This document shows positions 53,570 to 61,912 of a stretch of DNA of 64,000 bases, piece by piece; within the stretch, counting starts at the first letter, position 1; each line of letters begins with the position of its first letter. Under the pieces are notes generated by a model. That model worked only from the letters and a program-made list of their open reading frames with translations. It ran no database searches and was not told the DNA's origin. The DNA comes from Pseudomonas umsongensis (GTDB lineage Bacteria > Pseudomonadota > Gammaproteobacteria > Pseudomonadales > Pseudomonadaceae). The translations under genes were made by a program, and so were the position numbers. The DNA lies in NCBI RefSeq assembly GCF_002236105.1, contig NZ_NIWU01000005.1, positions 186,001-250,000 on the forward strand, in the 5' to 3' direction.

Positions 53570-54460
53570 ATGATGCGCATCCTGCTGTTCTTGGCCACTA
53601 ACCTGGCGGTCGTGCTGATTGCCAGCATCACCCTGAGCCTTTTCGGCTTCAACGGGTTCATGGCGGCCAATGGGGTTGATCTCAACCTCAATCAGCTGCT
53701 GATTTTCTGTGCGGTCTTCGGTTTCGCCGGTTCCCTGTTCTCGCTGTTCATCTCCAAGTGGATGGCGAAGATGAGCACCAGCACCCAAATCATCAGCCAG
53801 CCACGCACGCGTCACGAGCAATGGCTGCTGCAAACGGTCGAGCAACTGTCCCGCGAAGCCGGGATCAAGATGCCGGAAGTCGGGATCTTCCCGGCCTATG
53901 AGGCGAACGCGTTTGCCACCGGCTGGAACAAGAACGACGCACTGGTCGCGGTCAGCCAGGGCCTGCTGGAGCGTTTCTCGCCGGATGAAGTGAAAGCCGT
54001 CCTGGCCCACGAAATCGGCCACGTGGCCAATGGCGACATGGTGACCCTGGCCTTGATCCAGGGCGTAGTGAACACCTTCGTGATGTTCTTCGCACGGATC
54101 ATCGGCAACTTTGTCGACAAGGTGATCTTCAAGAACGAAGAAGGCCAGGGCATTGCCTACTACATAGCCACCATTTTCGCCGAACTGGTCCTGGGTATCC
54201 TGGCCAGTGCCATCGTCATGTGGTTCTCGCGCAAGCGCGAATTCCGCGCGGACGAAGCCGGTGCACGCCTGGCCGGTACCAACGCGATGATTGGCGCACT
54301 GCAACGCCTGCGCGCGGAACAGGGCCTGCCGGTGCATATGCCTGACACCCTGAATGCCTTCGGCATCAACGGTGGCATCAAACAGGGCTTCGCCCGCATG
54401 TTCATGAGCCACCCGCCGCTGGAAGAGCGTATCGACGCACTGGCGCGTCGTCGCGGCTGA
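53570..54460 (+). CDS. htpX: HtpX membrane zinc metalloprotease
   Basis: 296 residues. Two N-terminal membrane helices (about 5-28 and 38-60) are followed by the zinc site VLAHEIGHVANGDM, two more hydrophobic segments, and the third ligand region REFRADEAGARLAG. HtpX degrades misfolded membrane proteins together with FtsH. The ATG at 53570 follows GAGGAG; a second ATG is one codon later. A rho-independent terminator follows. Confidence 0.95.
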   Translation: MMRILLFLATNLAVVLIASITLSLFGFNGFMAANGVDLNLNQLLIFCAVFGFAGSLFSLFISKWMAKMSTSTQIISQPRTRHEQWLLQTVEQLSREAGIKMPEVGIFPAYEANAFATGWNKNDALVAVSQGLLERFSPDEVKAVLAHEIGHVANGDMVTLALIQGVVNTFVMFFARIIGNFVDKVIFKNEEGQGIAYYIATIFAELVLGILASAIVMWFSRKREFRADEAGARLAGTNAMIGALQRLRAEQGLPVHMPDTLNAFGINGGIKQGFARMFMSHPPLEERIDALARRRG

Positions 54461-54480
54461 ACGCTGGCGATATAAACAAG

Positions 54481-54509
54481 AAGGCCCGCAATGATGCGGG
54501 CCTTTTTTT
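54481..54509. terminator. Rho-independent terminator of htpX
   Basis: AGGCCCGCA (54482-54490), loop ATGA, TGCGGGCCT (54495-54503), then a run of T residues. Confidence 0.92.
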
Positions 54510-54537
54510 GCCTGCTGATTTATACGGCGCTCATCAG

Positions 54538-54630
54538 GGCCCCTTCGCGGGCAAGCCCGCTCCCACAGTTGGCCGAGTTATCAAGATGAATGAGGTCTAA
54601 TGTGGGAGCGGGCTTGCCCGCGAAGGGGCC
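54538..54630. repeat. REP-type inverted repeat between htpX and tpm
   Basis: Perfect 30-base arms at 54538-54567 and 54601-54630 (start GGCCCCTTCGCGGGCAAGCC) with a 33-base loop. This is a GC-richer variant of the REP unit seen in the kdp and atu regions. Confidence 0.92.
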
Positions 54631-54648
54631 GGCACTGGCGGCTACAAC

Positions 54649-55305
54649 CTATCGGCTGGAAACCCGATACACCCGCTCTTCAAGCCGCGTAACGCCTGCC
54701 TCCAGAAATTTGCCGCTCTCGCTCAACACATCCTGGTCTTCGAGGGTCTTCAGCGTCCACGAAGCACCGAACAACCGCTGCACTTCTTCATCGAGCACGG
54801 CAAAAGGCGGCCCCTCCATTTGCGCCTGGTCGTAGTCCAGGGTAATCAACAACCCGTTGGAGCCCTTGGGCAGGATCCGCGTCAAATGAGCTGCATAGCG
54901 CTCACGCATTGGCGCGGGCAACGCAATCAATGCGGCTCGATCATAGACGGCCGAGCAGTCGGCGACATCGCCTGGCGTCAGATCGAAGAAATCGCCACAC
55001 CACAGCTCGATGGAACCTGCGCGATATACCTTGAAAGGTCCTTGTTCATCCACTGCTGGATCAAATTGATGCTCGCTGAAGAAATCCTCGACAGCCTTTT
55101 CCGACAGTTCGATCCCCAGCACCTCATGGCCTCGCTGCGCCAGCCACAGCAGGTCCAGGCTCTTGCCGCATAACGGCACCAGTACGCGAGCGCCCTCCTC
55201 CAGGCCCAGCGCCGGCCAGAATCGCTGGAGATACGGGTTCACTTGCGGCAAGTGAAAACCGATCTGATTCGATTTCCATTTTTTGTGCCAAAACTCCGGC
55301 TGCAT
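54649..55305 (-). CDS. tpm: Thiopurine S-methyltransferase (Tpm)
   Basis: 218 residues starting MQPEFWHKKWKSNQIGFH at 55305. The SAM-binding region is RVLVPLCGKSLDLLWLAQRG; IELWCGDFFDLT and YDRAALIALP follow. Pseudomonas Tpm methylates selenium and tellurium compounds as well as thiopurines, which gives tellurite resistance. Single gene, divergent from the dioxygenase gene. Confidence 0.92.
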   Translation of the reverse strand: MQPEFWHKKWKSNQIGFHLPQVNPYLQRFWPALGLEEGARVLVPLCGKSLDLLWLAQRGHEVLGIELSEKAVEDFFSEHQFDPAVDEQGPFKVYRAGSIELWCGDFFDLTPGDVADCSAVYDRAALIALPAPMRERYAAHLTRILPKGSNGLLITLDYDQAQMEGPPFAVLDEEVQRLFGASWTLKTLEDQDVLSESGKFLEAGVTRLEERVYRVSSR

Positions 55306-55354
55306 AAATAACCCCAAAATTCGATCAAAACACCCTAAAACTTATATTAGATTT

Positions 55355-55367
55355 AGATCAATGATCT
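55355..55367. promoter_or_regulatory. Perfect palindrome between tpm and ygiD
   Basis: AGATCA-A-TGATCT (55355-55367) is a perfect 13-base palindrome in the 102 bp gap between the two divergent genes, a candidate operator. No regulator gene adjoins it. Confidence 0.4.
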
Positions 55368-55407
55368 GACAGAAGATGGCTCTATCTTAACTCTCAGGAG
55401 CTCATCC

Positions 55408-56175
55408 ATGTTCCCCAGCCTCTACATATCCCATGGTTCGCCAATGCTGGCCCTTGAACCTGGCGCCAGTGGGCCGGCCCTCGCTCGCCTGGCGACAGAG
55501 ATGTCCAGGCCAGACGCTATCGTGATTGTCTCTGCGCACTGGGAAAGCGATGAACTGCTGGTCGGCGGCAACCCGCAGCCGGACACCTGGCATGACTTCG
55601 GCGGTTTTCCACGGGCCCTGTTCGAGGTGCAATACCCGGCCCCCGGCAACCCCGACCTGGCCGCACAGGTGGTCAATCTGTTGCAGGCCAACGCCCTTCC
55701 TGCCCGCATCGACAGCACTCGACCGTTCGATCATGGTGTCTGGGTGCCGCTGTCGTTGATGTATCCGCAGGCCGATATCCCGATTGTTCAGGTTTCACTG
55801 CCTACCCGAGGCGGTCCCGCGCTACAGGCCCGCGTTGGCAAGGCCCTGAGCGGCTTGCGTGAACAGGGCGTGCTGTTGATCGGTTCCGGCAGCATTACCC
55901 ACAACCTGCGAGAGCTGGACTGGCATGCCGGCCCCGAGAGCGTACAACCCTGGGCCAAGGTATTTCGCGACTGGATGATCGACAAGCTGGCGGCCAACGA
56001 TGAAGCCGCCTTGCACGACTATCGCCGGCAAGCACCGAACGCGGTGCGTAACCATCCCAGCGATGAACATCTGTTGCCGTTGTACTTTGCCCGCGGTGCC
56101 GGGGGCCCATTCAGTATTGCCCACCAGGGATTCACCCTGGGCGCGCTGGGCATGGACATCTACCGTTTCGGATAA
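55408..56175 (+). CDS. ygiD: Extradiol dioxygenase of the DODA/YgiD (LigB) family
   Basis: 255 residues. Metal-binding and catalytic histidines are seen in YISHGSPMLAL, VSAHWES, PFDHGVWVPL and GSGSITHNL. Members cleave catechols such as L-DOPA at the 4,5 bond using non-haem metal. ATG at 55408 with CAGGAGCTCATCC upstream. Its end is 25 bases from the convergent GntR gene. The natural substrate is not indicated by the context. Confidence 0.88.
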   Translation: MFPSLYISHGSPMLALEPGASGPALARLATEMSRPDAIVIVSAHWESDELLVGGNPQPDTWHDFGGFPRALFEVQYPAPGNPDLAAQVVNLLQANALPARIDSTRPFDHGVWVPLSLMYPQADIPIVQVSLPTRGGPALQARVGKALSGLREQGVLLIGSGSITHNLRELDWHAGPESVQPWAKVFRDWMIDKLAANDEAALHDYRRQAPNAVRNHPSDEHLLPLYFARGAGGPFSIAHQGFTLGALGMDIYRFG

Positions 56176-56200
56176 GGGCCAGAGCCTGCGGCGGTCAGGT

Positions 56201-56914
56201 TCAAGCCACATCGACCCCCACATGGATCGCATCGTGGCGCCAAAACTCCAGGTCACAATCGATCAGCCGCCCATGCTGATCGTAATTGACCCGGGCGATG
56301 CGCAGTCCAGGACTGCCCACCGACACCCGCAAAGCGGCCGCCGCGTCTGCCGACAACGCCGTCGGCACAATCTCGAAGCGCACCCGCCCGTAATGCAGGT
56401 CGTAGTGCCGCGCATACAGCTCGGTGATCGACTGATTCAGGTCGAAATCCAGAATGCCAGGAAAATACTGCGGATTGAGATAGTGCTCCACGTACAGCAC
56501 CAGTCGCCCATCGATGCGCCGCGAACGACAGATCTGAATCACGCTCGACAATGCTGGCAACTGTAACCAGGCACAGACTGCCGCCGATGCCGGCTGCAAT
56601 CGCGCCGAAATGACTTCGGTGGACGGCACTCGCCCCTGGGCGCTGACCATGGCGTGAAAGTGGCTGCGCTGCATCAGGTTATAAGCCAGGCGCGGTGGCG
56701 ACACGAACCAGCCCCGGCGCTCCTCGCGATAGATCTGACCCTGGGCTTCGAGCTGCAGCAAGGCCTCGCGCACGGTTATGCGCGTGGTCCCAAACAACTC
56801 ACTGAGCTTGCGTTCGGCTGGCAACTTGCTCCCCGGTGCCAGCAGCCCGTGATCGATCTGCTCCTGAAGCACCTGGCCAATGGCTGTCACCGCTTTTGTT
56901 GCCTCATCGCGCAT
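56201..56914 (-). CDS. GntR-family (HutC/UTRA) regulator of the phospho-compound transporter locus
   Basis: 237 residues. The N-terminal GntR winged helix (about 10-75) shows LLAPGSKLPAERKLSELFG and TTRITVREALLQLEAQG; the C-terminal UTRA ligand domain (about 95-237) ends with IARVNYDQHGRLIDCDLEFW. ATG at 56914. It is divergent from the transporter operon and has a PhnF-like palindrome in front of its own gene and another in front of the operon, so it probably represses both. The effector is unknown; PhnF-like regulators respond to phosphorus or amino-sugar metabolites. Confidence 0.88.
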   Translation of the reverse strand: MRDEATKAVTAIGQVLQEQIDHGLLAPGSKLPAERKLSELFGTTRITVREALLQLEAQGQIYREERRGWFVSPPRLAYNLMQRSHFHAMVSAQGRVPSTEVISARLQPASAAVCAWLQLPALSSVIQICRSRRIDGRLVLYVEHYLNPQYFPGILDFDLNQSITELYARHYDLHYGRVRFEIVPTALSADAAAALRVSVGSPGLRIARVNYDQHGRLIDCDLEFWRHDAIHVGVDVA

Positions 56915-56928
56915 CAACGTTACCTATC

Positions 56929-56940
56929 TGGACTAGACCA
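56929..56940. promoter_or_regulatory. GntR/UTRA operator in front of the regulator gene
   Basis: TGGACTAGACCA differs at one position from the palindrome TGGTCTAGACCA expected for HutC/PhnF-type regulators. It lies 15 bases upstream of the regulator start, consistent with autorepression. Confidence 0.65.
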
Positions 56941-57082
56941 GCACACTTACAGGGCAGAACCGGCGAGATAACCGGCTGTTTAAAGATCCTGCAAGCGTAG
57001 GCAATGCAGATGACCGAGAGATGACATAGCCGCCCGACGGTCACCCCAATCGCGTGCAAGACATCGGCCAAGTCCTTGCGCA

Positions 57083-57139
57083 ATGGGCCTTCGCCCATGG
57101 TCTACGCTTACTTGGCACCCGCCAATACCGGGCAAGTAA
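57083..57139. other. Hairpins in the regulator-transporter gap
   Basis: ATGGGC-CTTC-GCCCAT (57083-57098) is a compact hairpin with a stable tetraloop. It is followed by a 7-base inverted repeat TTACTTG/CAAGTAA (57108-57114 and 57133-57139). They lie in the 350 bp divergent gap and could be leader RNA structures or additional binding sites. Confidence 0.4.
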
Positions 57140-57206
57140 ACGTTCATCGGGGCGGCGAACGACATCAAAGTGTCATCGAGTCACCCTAGATTGGCTCAGG
57201 TATTGC

Positions 57207-57218
57207 TGACCTAGACCA
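57207..57218. promoter_or_regulatory. GntR/UTRA operator in front of the transporter operon
   Basis: TGACCTAGACCA shares CTAGACCA with the site at 56929-56940 and matches the consensus at 10 of 12 positions. It lies 47-58 bases upstream of the binding-protein start, over the expected promoter. Confidence 0.6.
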
Positions 57219-57264
57219 ACACAACCGCAATCGCAGCGTTGAAAACGCCCATAGGAGCTTCGGA

Positions 57265-58329
57265 ATGAAACAGCTTTTCCTGGCATCACTGTTAGGCTCG
57301 ACCATTGCCATGTGCACCGCCGCAATGGCGGCTGATGATTTGAAAACCCTGGAAGCCGCTGCGAGAGCGGAAGGCGCCGTCAACAGTGTCGGCATGCCCG
57401 ATGACTGGGCCAACTGGAAAGGCACCTGGGAAGACCTGGCGAAGAACTACGGCCTCAAGCACATGGACACCGACATGAGCTCGGCCCAGGAAATCGCCAA
57501 GTTTGCCGCCGAGAAAGACAACGCCAGTGCCGATATAGGCGATGTGGGCGCAGCCTTTGGCCCGATCGCGGTGAAACAGAACGTTACCCAGCCCTACAAG
57601 CCATCCACCTGGGACCAGGTCCCGACCTGGGCTAAAGACAAGGACGGTCACTGGGCATTGGCCTACACCGGCACCATCGCCTTTATCGTCAACAAGAAGC
57701 TGCTGCACGGCTCCGAAGTACCGACCAAGTGGGCTGACCTCAAAACCGGCAAATACAAGGTATCGATCGGTGACGTGAGCACCGCCGCCCAGGCTGCCAA
57801 CGGCGTTCTGGCGGCTGCCTATGCCAACGGTGGCGACGAGAAAAACCTGCAACCGGCTCTGGCGCTATTTGCCGATCTCGCTAAACAAGGTCGCCTGTCG
57901 ATGTCCAACCCGGTCATCGGCGCCATGGAAAAAGGCGAGATCGAAGTCGGCGTGGTCTGGGACTTCAACGGCCTGAGTTACAAGGCCAAGATGGCCAATC
58001 CGGATGACTACGTGGTGCTGATCCCGTCCGATGGCTCGGTGATTTCCGGCTACACCACCATCATCAACAAATACGCCAAGAACCCGAACGCCGCCAAGCT
58101 GACCCGCGAGTACATCTTCAGCGATGCTGGCCAGATTAACCTGGCCAAGGGTAACGCCCGTCCGATCCGAGCCGAGCACCTGACCCTGCCAGCAGAGGTC
58201 CAGGCCAAGCTGCTGCCGAACGAGCAGTACAAGAAAGTCACGCCGATCAAGGATGCGGATGCGTGGGAGAAGACCTCCAAGTCCCTGCCACAGAAGTGGA
58301 ACGAAGAAGTCATTGTTGAAATGAAGTAA
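57265..58329 (+). CDS. Periplasmic binding protein of an ABC importer (organophosphorus-type candidate)
   Basis: 354 residues with a signal peptide (to about AMAADD, residue 22). The mature protein has the iron/thiamine/phosphonate-type binding fold (SVGMPDDWANWKGTWEDLAK; ADIGDVGAAFGP; GTIAFIVNKKLL; VGVVWDFNGLS; SGYTTIINKYAKNPN). ATG at 57265 after AGGAG. It is the first gene of a six-gene group with a phosphodiesterase, two permeases, an ATPase and a HAD phosphatase. The ligand is unknown; a phosphodiester or phosphonate is inferred from the enzymes alongside. Spacing to the next gene is 127 bp and includes a repeat. Confidence 0.85.
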   Translation: MKQLFLASLLGSTIAMCTAAMAADDLKTLEAAARAEGAVNSVGMPDDWANWKGTWEDLAKNYGLKHMDTDMSSAQEIAKFAAEKDNASADIGDVGAAFGPIAVKQNVTQPYKPSTWDQVPTWAKDKDGHWALAYTGTIAFIVNKKLLHGSEVPTKWADLKTGKYKVSIGDVSTAAQAANGVLAAAYANGGDEKNLQPALALFADLAKQGRLSMSNPVIGAMEKGEIEVGVVWDFNGLSYKAKMANPDDYVVLIPSDGSVISGYTTIINKYAKNPNAAKLTREYIFSDAGQINLAKGNARPIRAEHLTLPAEVQAKLLPNEQYKKVTPIKDADAWEKTSKSLPQKWNEEVIVEMK

Positions 58330-58337
58330 TGCTTCAT

Positions 58338-58425
58338 CCGTAGGAGCCGGCTTGCTGGCGATACAGTCAACGCGGTCTCTTTGAGCATCGCGTTTATCCA
58401 ATCGCCAGCAAGCCGGCTCCTACGG
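58338..58425. repeat. Inverted repeat within the transporter operon
   Basis: Perfect 25-base arms (58338-58362 and 58401-58425; core TAGGAGCCGGCTTGCTGGCG) surround a 38-base loop. Like other intergenic repeats here it falls between the binding-protein gene and the rest of the operon, where it could protect the upstream mRNA and raise binding-protein output. Confidence 0.92.
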
Positions 58426-58456
58426 GTTTGGAGAACATCCACGGAGTTTTGCCCCC

Positions 58457-59263
58457 ATGAAACACAACGTCATCCTTGTCGTGCTCGACGGCCTAAACTA
58501 CGAGGTCGCCCGTCACGCCATGGGGCACCTGCAGGCCTACGTCGGCGCAGGACGCGCCGCACTCTACAAGCTGGAATGCGAGCTGCCGGCCTTGTCCCGA
58601 CCGCTCTACGAATGCATCCTCACCGGCGTCACGCCGATCGACAGCGGCATCGTTCACAACAACGTCTCGCGCCTGTCCAACCAGCGCAGCATTTATCACT
58701 ACGCCACCGCTGCCGGCCTGAAAACCGCCGCCGCGGCCTATCACTGGGTCAGTGAGTTGTATAACCGATCGCCGTTCGTGGCGGCCCGGGATCGCCATAC
58801 CGACGACCCAAGCCTGCCAATCCAGCACGGGCACTTCTACTGGAACGACCACTACCCCGACTCACACCTGTTCGCCGACGCCGAAAACCTGCGCCTGCGC
58901 CACGCACCGAATTTCCTGCTGGTGCACCCGATGAACATCGACGACGCCGGGCACAAGCACGGCCTCGACACCTCGCAGTACCGCAACAGCGCGCGCTCGG
59001 CGGACATCATCATCGCCGACTACCTGCAAGGCTGGCTCGACGCCGGGTATCAGGTGCTGGTGACCGCTGACCACGGCATGAACAGTGACCGCTCCCATAA
59101 CGGCTTGCTACCCGAGGAGCGTGAAGTGCCGCTGTTCGTCCTCGGCGACGCCTTCAGTTTCAATGCCGGCGCCACACCCAAGCAAACAGAACTGTGCGGC
59201 ACCGTGTGCGAATTACTGGGTGTCCCCCACGACAAGCCGATCTGCCGGGAGCTACTCAAGTGA
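58457..59263 (+). CDS. Cytoplasmic NPP-type phosphodiesterase/nucleotide pyrophosphatase
   Basis: 268 residues, alkaline phosphatase superfamily. Probable metal ligands and nucleophile: Asp11 (ILVVLDGLNYE), Ser47 in the nucleophile position (PALSRPLYECILTG), DDAGHKHG and the TADHGMNSD motif; SGIVHNN follows the nucleophile as in NPPs. No signal peptide, so it acts on an imported substrate. The stop overlaps the permease start. NPP enzymes split phosphodiesters, nucleotide pyrophosphates or phosphonates; the true substrate is not determinable here. Confidence 0.85.
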   Translation: MKHNVILVVLDGLNYEVARHAMGHLQAYVGAGRAALYKLECELPALSRPLYECILTGVTPIDSGIVHNNVSRLSNQRSIYHYATAAGLKTAAAAYHWVSELYNRSPFVAARDRHTDDPSLPIQHGHFYWNDHYPDSHLFADAENLRLRHAPNFLLVHPMNIDDAGHKHGLDTSQYRNSARSADIIIADYLQGWLDAGYQVLVTADHGMNSDRSHNGLLPEEREVPLFVLGDAFSFNAGATPKQTELCGTVCELLGVPHDKPICRELLK

Positions 59264-60105
59264 ACGCCATGACCCGCGGCAAATGGCTGGCAGCCTTTTG
59301 CCTGATACCTTTCGCGCTGTTTTTCTTCGTGTTCCAACTCGCGCCGCTGTTCTGGGTGATGATCAACAGCCTGCAATCGGAAGAGTTCGGCTGGGGCCTG
59401 GCCAATTTCACCAAAATCTTCAACTCGAAATTCTACCTGCAGGCGATCCGGTACAGCCTCGAAATCAGTTTCTGGTCCAGCGTGTTCGGCATCATCATTG
59501 CCGTACTTGGCGCCTATTCCTTGCGCCGCGTCGACTCCAGGCTGCGTAATTTCGTCAATGCCTTTGCCAACATGACCAGTAACTTCTCCGGGGTACCGTT
59601 GGCGTTCGCCTTCATCATTTTGCTGGGCTTCAACGGCAGCTTCACCATCATGCTCAAGCAGGCCGGGATCATTCAGGACTTCAACCTGTACTCGAAAACC
59701 GGGCTGATCATTCTCTACACCTACTTCCAGATTCCCCTGGGCGTGTTGCTGCTGTACCCCGCCTTCGATGCGCTGCGCGAAGACTGGCGCGAATCCGCCG
59801 CGTTGCTCGGTGCCAACGGCTGGCAGTTCTGGCGCCACATCGGCCTGCCGGTGCTGACTCCGGCCCTGCTCGGCACCTTCGTGATCCTGCTGGCCAACGC
59901 CCTCGGCGCCTACGCCACGGTGTACGCCCTGACTACCGGCAACTTCAACGTGCTGACGATCCGGATCGCCGCGATGGTGTCGGGCGATATTTCCCTGGAC
60001 CCGAACCTGGCCAGTGCCCTGGCCGTGGTGCTGGTGGCATTGATGACCCTGGTGACCATCGTCCATCAACTGCTGTTGAAGAGGAGCTACCATGTCTCGC
60101 GCTGA
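59260..60105 (+). CDS. ABC transporter permease (first)
   Basis: 281 residues, six hydrophobic helices, starting with GTG at 59260 overlapping the phosphodiesterase stop (GTGA) and preceded by GGGAG; ATG 59269 is the alternative. The binding-protein-dependent permease loop DALREDWRESAALLGANGWQF (E-A-A loop that docks the ATPase) is present. It overlaps the second permease by 14 bases. It forms the membrane pore with that permease. Confidence 0.9.
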   Translation: MNAMTRGKWLAAFCLIPFALFFFVFQLAPLFWVMINSLQSEEFGWGLANFTKIFNSKFYLQAIRYSLEISFWSSVFGIIIAVLGAYSLRRVDSRLRNFVNAFANMTSNFSGVPLAFAFIILLGFNGSFTIMLKQAGIIQDFNLYSKTGLIILYTYFQIPLGVLLLYPAFDALREDWRESAALLGANGWQFWRHIGLPVLTPALLGTFVILLANALGAYATVYALTTGNFNVLTIRIAAMVSGDISLDPNLASALAVVLVALMTLVTIVHQLLLKRSYHVSR

Positions 60106-60892
60106 ATTAGGGGCTGCCGGCATCTACCATCGGGTGGTGGTCTACCTGCTGTTTGCAATCATGCTGCTGCCGCTGATCGGCACCTTTGTCTATTCGATTT
60201 CCAGCAGTTGGTCGGCCACCATTCTACCCAGCGGTTTCAGTATCAAATGGTATGCGCAGCTGTGGAGCGATCCGCGCTTCCTGAGCGCTTTCGGCCAGTC
60301 ACTGCTGGTTTGTGTCGGTGCGCTGATCCTGGCGGTCGTGCTGATCCTGCCGCTGCTGTTCGTGGTGCATTACCACTTCCCCAAACTCGATGCGCTGATG
60401 AACATCCTGATCCTGCTGCCCTTTGCCGTACCGCCCGTGGTGTCATCGGTGGGGCTTTTGCAGCTCTATGGCTCCGGGCCGTTTGCGATGGTCGGCACGC
60501 CATGGATCCTGATCGGCTGTTATTTCACCGTAGCGCTGCCGTTCATGTACCGCGCCATCACCAACAACCTGCAAGCAATCAACCTGCGCGACCTGATGGA
60601 CGCCGCCCAGTTGCTCGGCGCGAGCACCTTCCAGGCTGCATTCCTGGTCGTGCTGCCGAACCTGCGCAAAGGCTTGATGGTGGCGCTGCTGCTGTCGTTC
60701 TCGTTCCTGTTCGGTGAGTTCGTGTTCGCTAACATCCTCGTCGGCACTCGCTACGAAACCCTGCAGGTTTATCTCAACAACATGCGCAACAGTAGCGGTC
60801 ACTTCACCAGTGCGCTGGTGATTTCCTACTTCCTCTTTGTGCTGGTCTTGACCTGGATTGCCAATATCTTGAACAGGGACAAAAGCGAATGA
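60092..60892 (+). CDS. ABC transporter permease (second)
   Basis: 266 residues with six helices. The conserved cytoplasmic loop LRDLMDAAQLLGASTFQAAF contacts the ATP-binding subunit. The start ATG at 60092 overlaps the first permease. The stop overlaps the ATPase start by four bases (ATGA). The two permeases are different proteins, so the importer pore is a heterodimer. Confidence 0.9.
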   Translation: MSRAELGAAGIYHRVVVYLLFAIMLLPLIGTFVYSISSSWSATILPSGFSIKWYAQLWSDPRFLSAFGQSLLVCVGALILAVVLILPLLFVVHYHFPKLDALMNILILLPFAVPPVVSSVGLLQLYGSGPFAMVGTPWILIGCYFTVALPFMYRAITNNLQAINLRDLMDAAQLLGASTFQAAFLVVLPNLRKGLMVALLLSFSFLFGEFVFANILVGTRYETLQVYLNNMRNSSGHFTSALVISYFLFVLVLTWIANILNRDKSE

Positions 60893-61878
60893 GCTATGTC
60901 AGCGTCCAACATCTGCAGAAAAACTACTCGGGCACCACGGTATTCAGCGACATCAACTGCGAAATCCAGAAAGGCGAGTTCGTTACCCTGCTGGGCCCGT
61001 CCGGTTGCGGCAAGTCCACGTTGCTGCGCTGCATCGCCGGGCTGACATCGGTCGATGGCGGCAAGATCCTGCTCGATGGCGTCGATATCGTGCCGTTAAG
61101 CCCGCAAAAACGCGGGATCGGCATGGTGTTCCAGAGTTACGCGCTGTTCCCCAACATGACCGTTGAGCAGAATGTCGCCTTCGGTTTACGCATGCAGAAA
61201 GTCAACGCTGACGACAGCCAGAAGCGTGTCGCAGAAGTATTGAAACTGGTGGAGCTGCAAGATTTTGCCGCCCGTTATCCGCATCAGTTGTCCGGCGGCC
61301 AATGCCAGCGCGTCGCCCTCGCCCGTTCGCTGGTAACCCGGCCCAGGCTGTTGCTGCTGGACGAACCGCTGTCAGCCCTGGATGCGCGGATTCGCAAGCA
61401 CCTGCGCGAACAAATCCGTCAGATCCAGCGCGAACTGGGCCTGACCACCATCTTCGTCACTCACGATCAGGAAGAAGCGCTGACGATGTCCGACCGCATT
61501 TTCCTGATGAACCAGGGAAAGATCGTACAAAGCGGTGACGCTGAAACCCTTTACACCGCACCGGTGGACGTTTTCGCCGCCGGTTTCATCGGCAACTACA
61601 ATTTGCTGGACGCCGACAGCGCGTCGAAGCTGTTGCAACGGCCGATCAAGCACCGCATCGCCATTCGCCCGGAGGCCATCGAACTGAGCCTCGACGGCGA
61701 TCTCGACGCCCAGGTGCGCAGCCACAGCCTGCTGGGCAACGTGATTCGCTACCGGATCGAAGCCCGCGGCGTGGAACTGGTGGTGGATGTGCTCAACCGC
61801 TCGGCGTCCGACCTGCATCCCGATGGTCAGCGCCTGGCGCTTTCCATCGATCCGACGGCCCTGCGTGAGGTAGCCTGA
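60889..61878 (+). CDS. ABC transporter ATP-binding protein
   Basis: 329 residues. Walker A GPSGCGKSTLLR, Q-loop MVFQSYALFP, signature LSGGQCQRVALARSL, Walker B LLLLDEPLSALD and the H-loop VTHDQEEAL are all intact. The C-terminal ~100 residues form a TOBE-like regulatory domain, as in the spermidine/iron/phosphonate importer group. It powers the permease pair upstream. Confidence 0.93.
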   Translation: MSYVSVQHLQKNYSGTTVFSDINCEIQKGEFVTLLGPSGCGKSTLLRCIAGLTSVDGGKILLDGVDIVPLSPQKRGIGMVFQSYALFPNMTVEQNVAFGLRMQKVNADDSQKRVAEVLKLVELQDFAARYPHQLSGGQCQRVALARSLVTRPRLLLLDEPLSALDARIRKHLREQIRQIQRELGLTTIFVTHDQEEALTMSDRIFLMNQGKIVQSGDAETLYTAPVDVFAAGFIGNYNLLDADSASKLLQRPIKHRIAIRPEAIELSLDGDLDAQVRSHSLLGNVIRYRIEARGVELVVDVLNRSASDLHPDGQRLALSIDPTALREVA

Positions 61879-61912
61879 TGCCCTTGCTGAAGTTGAAGAG
61901 AGAACTGCACTG

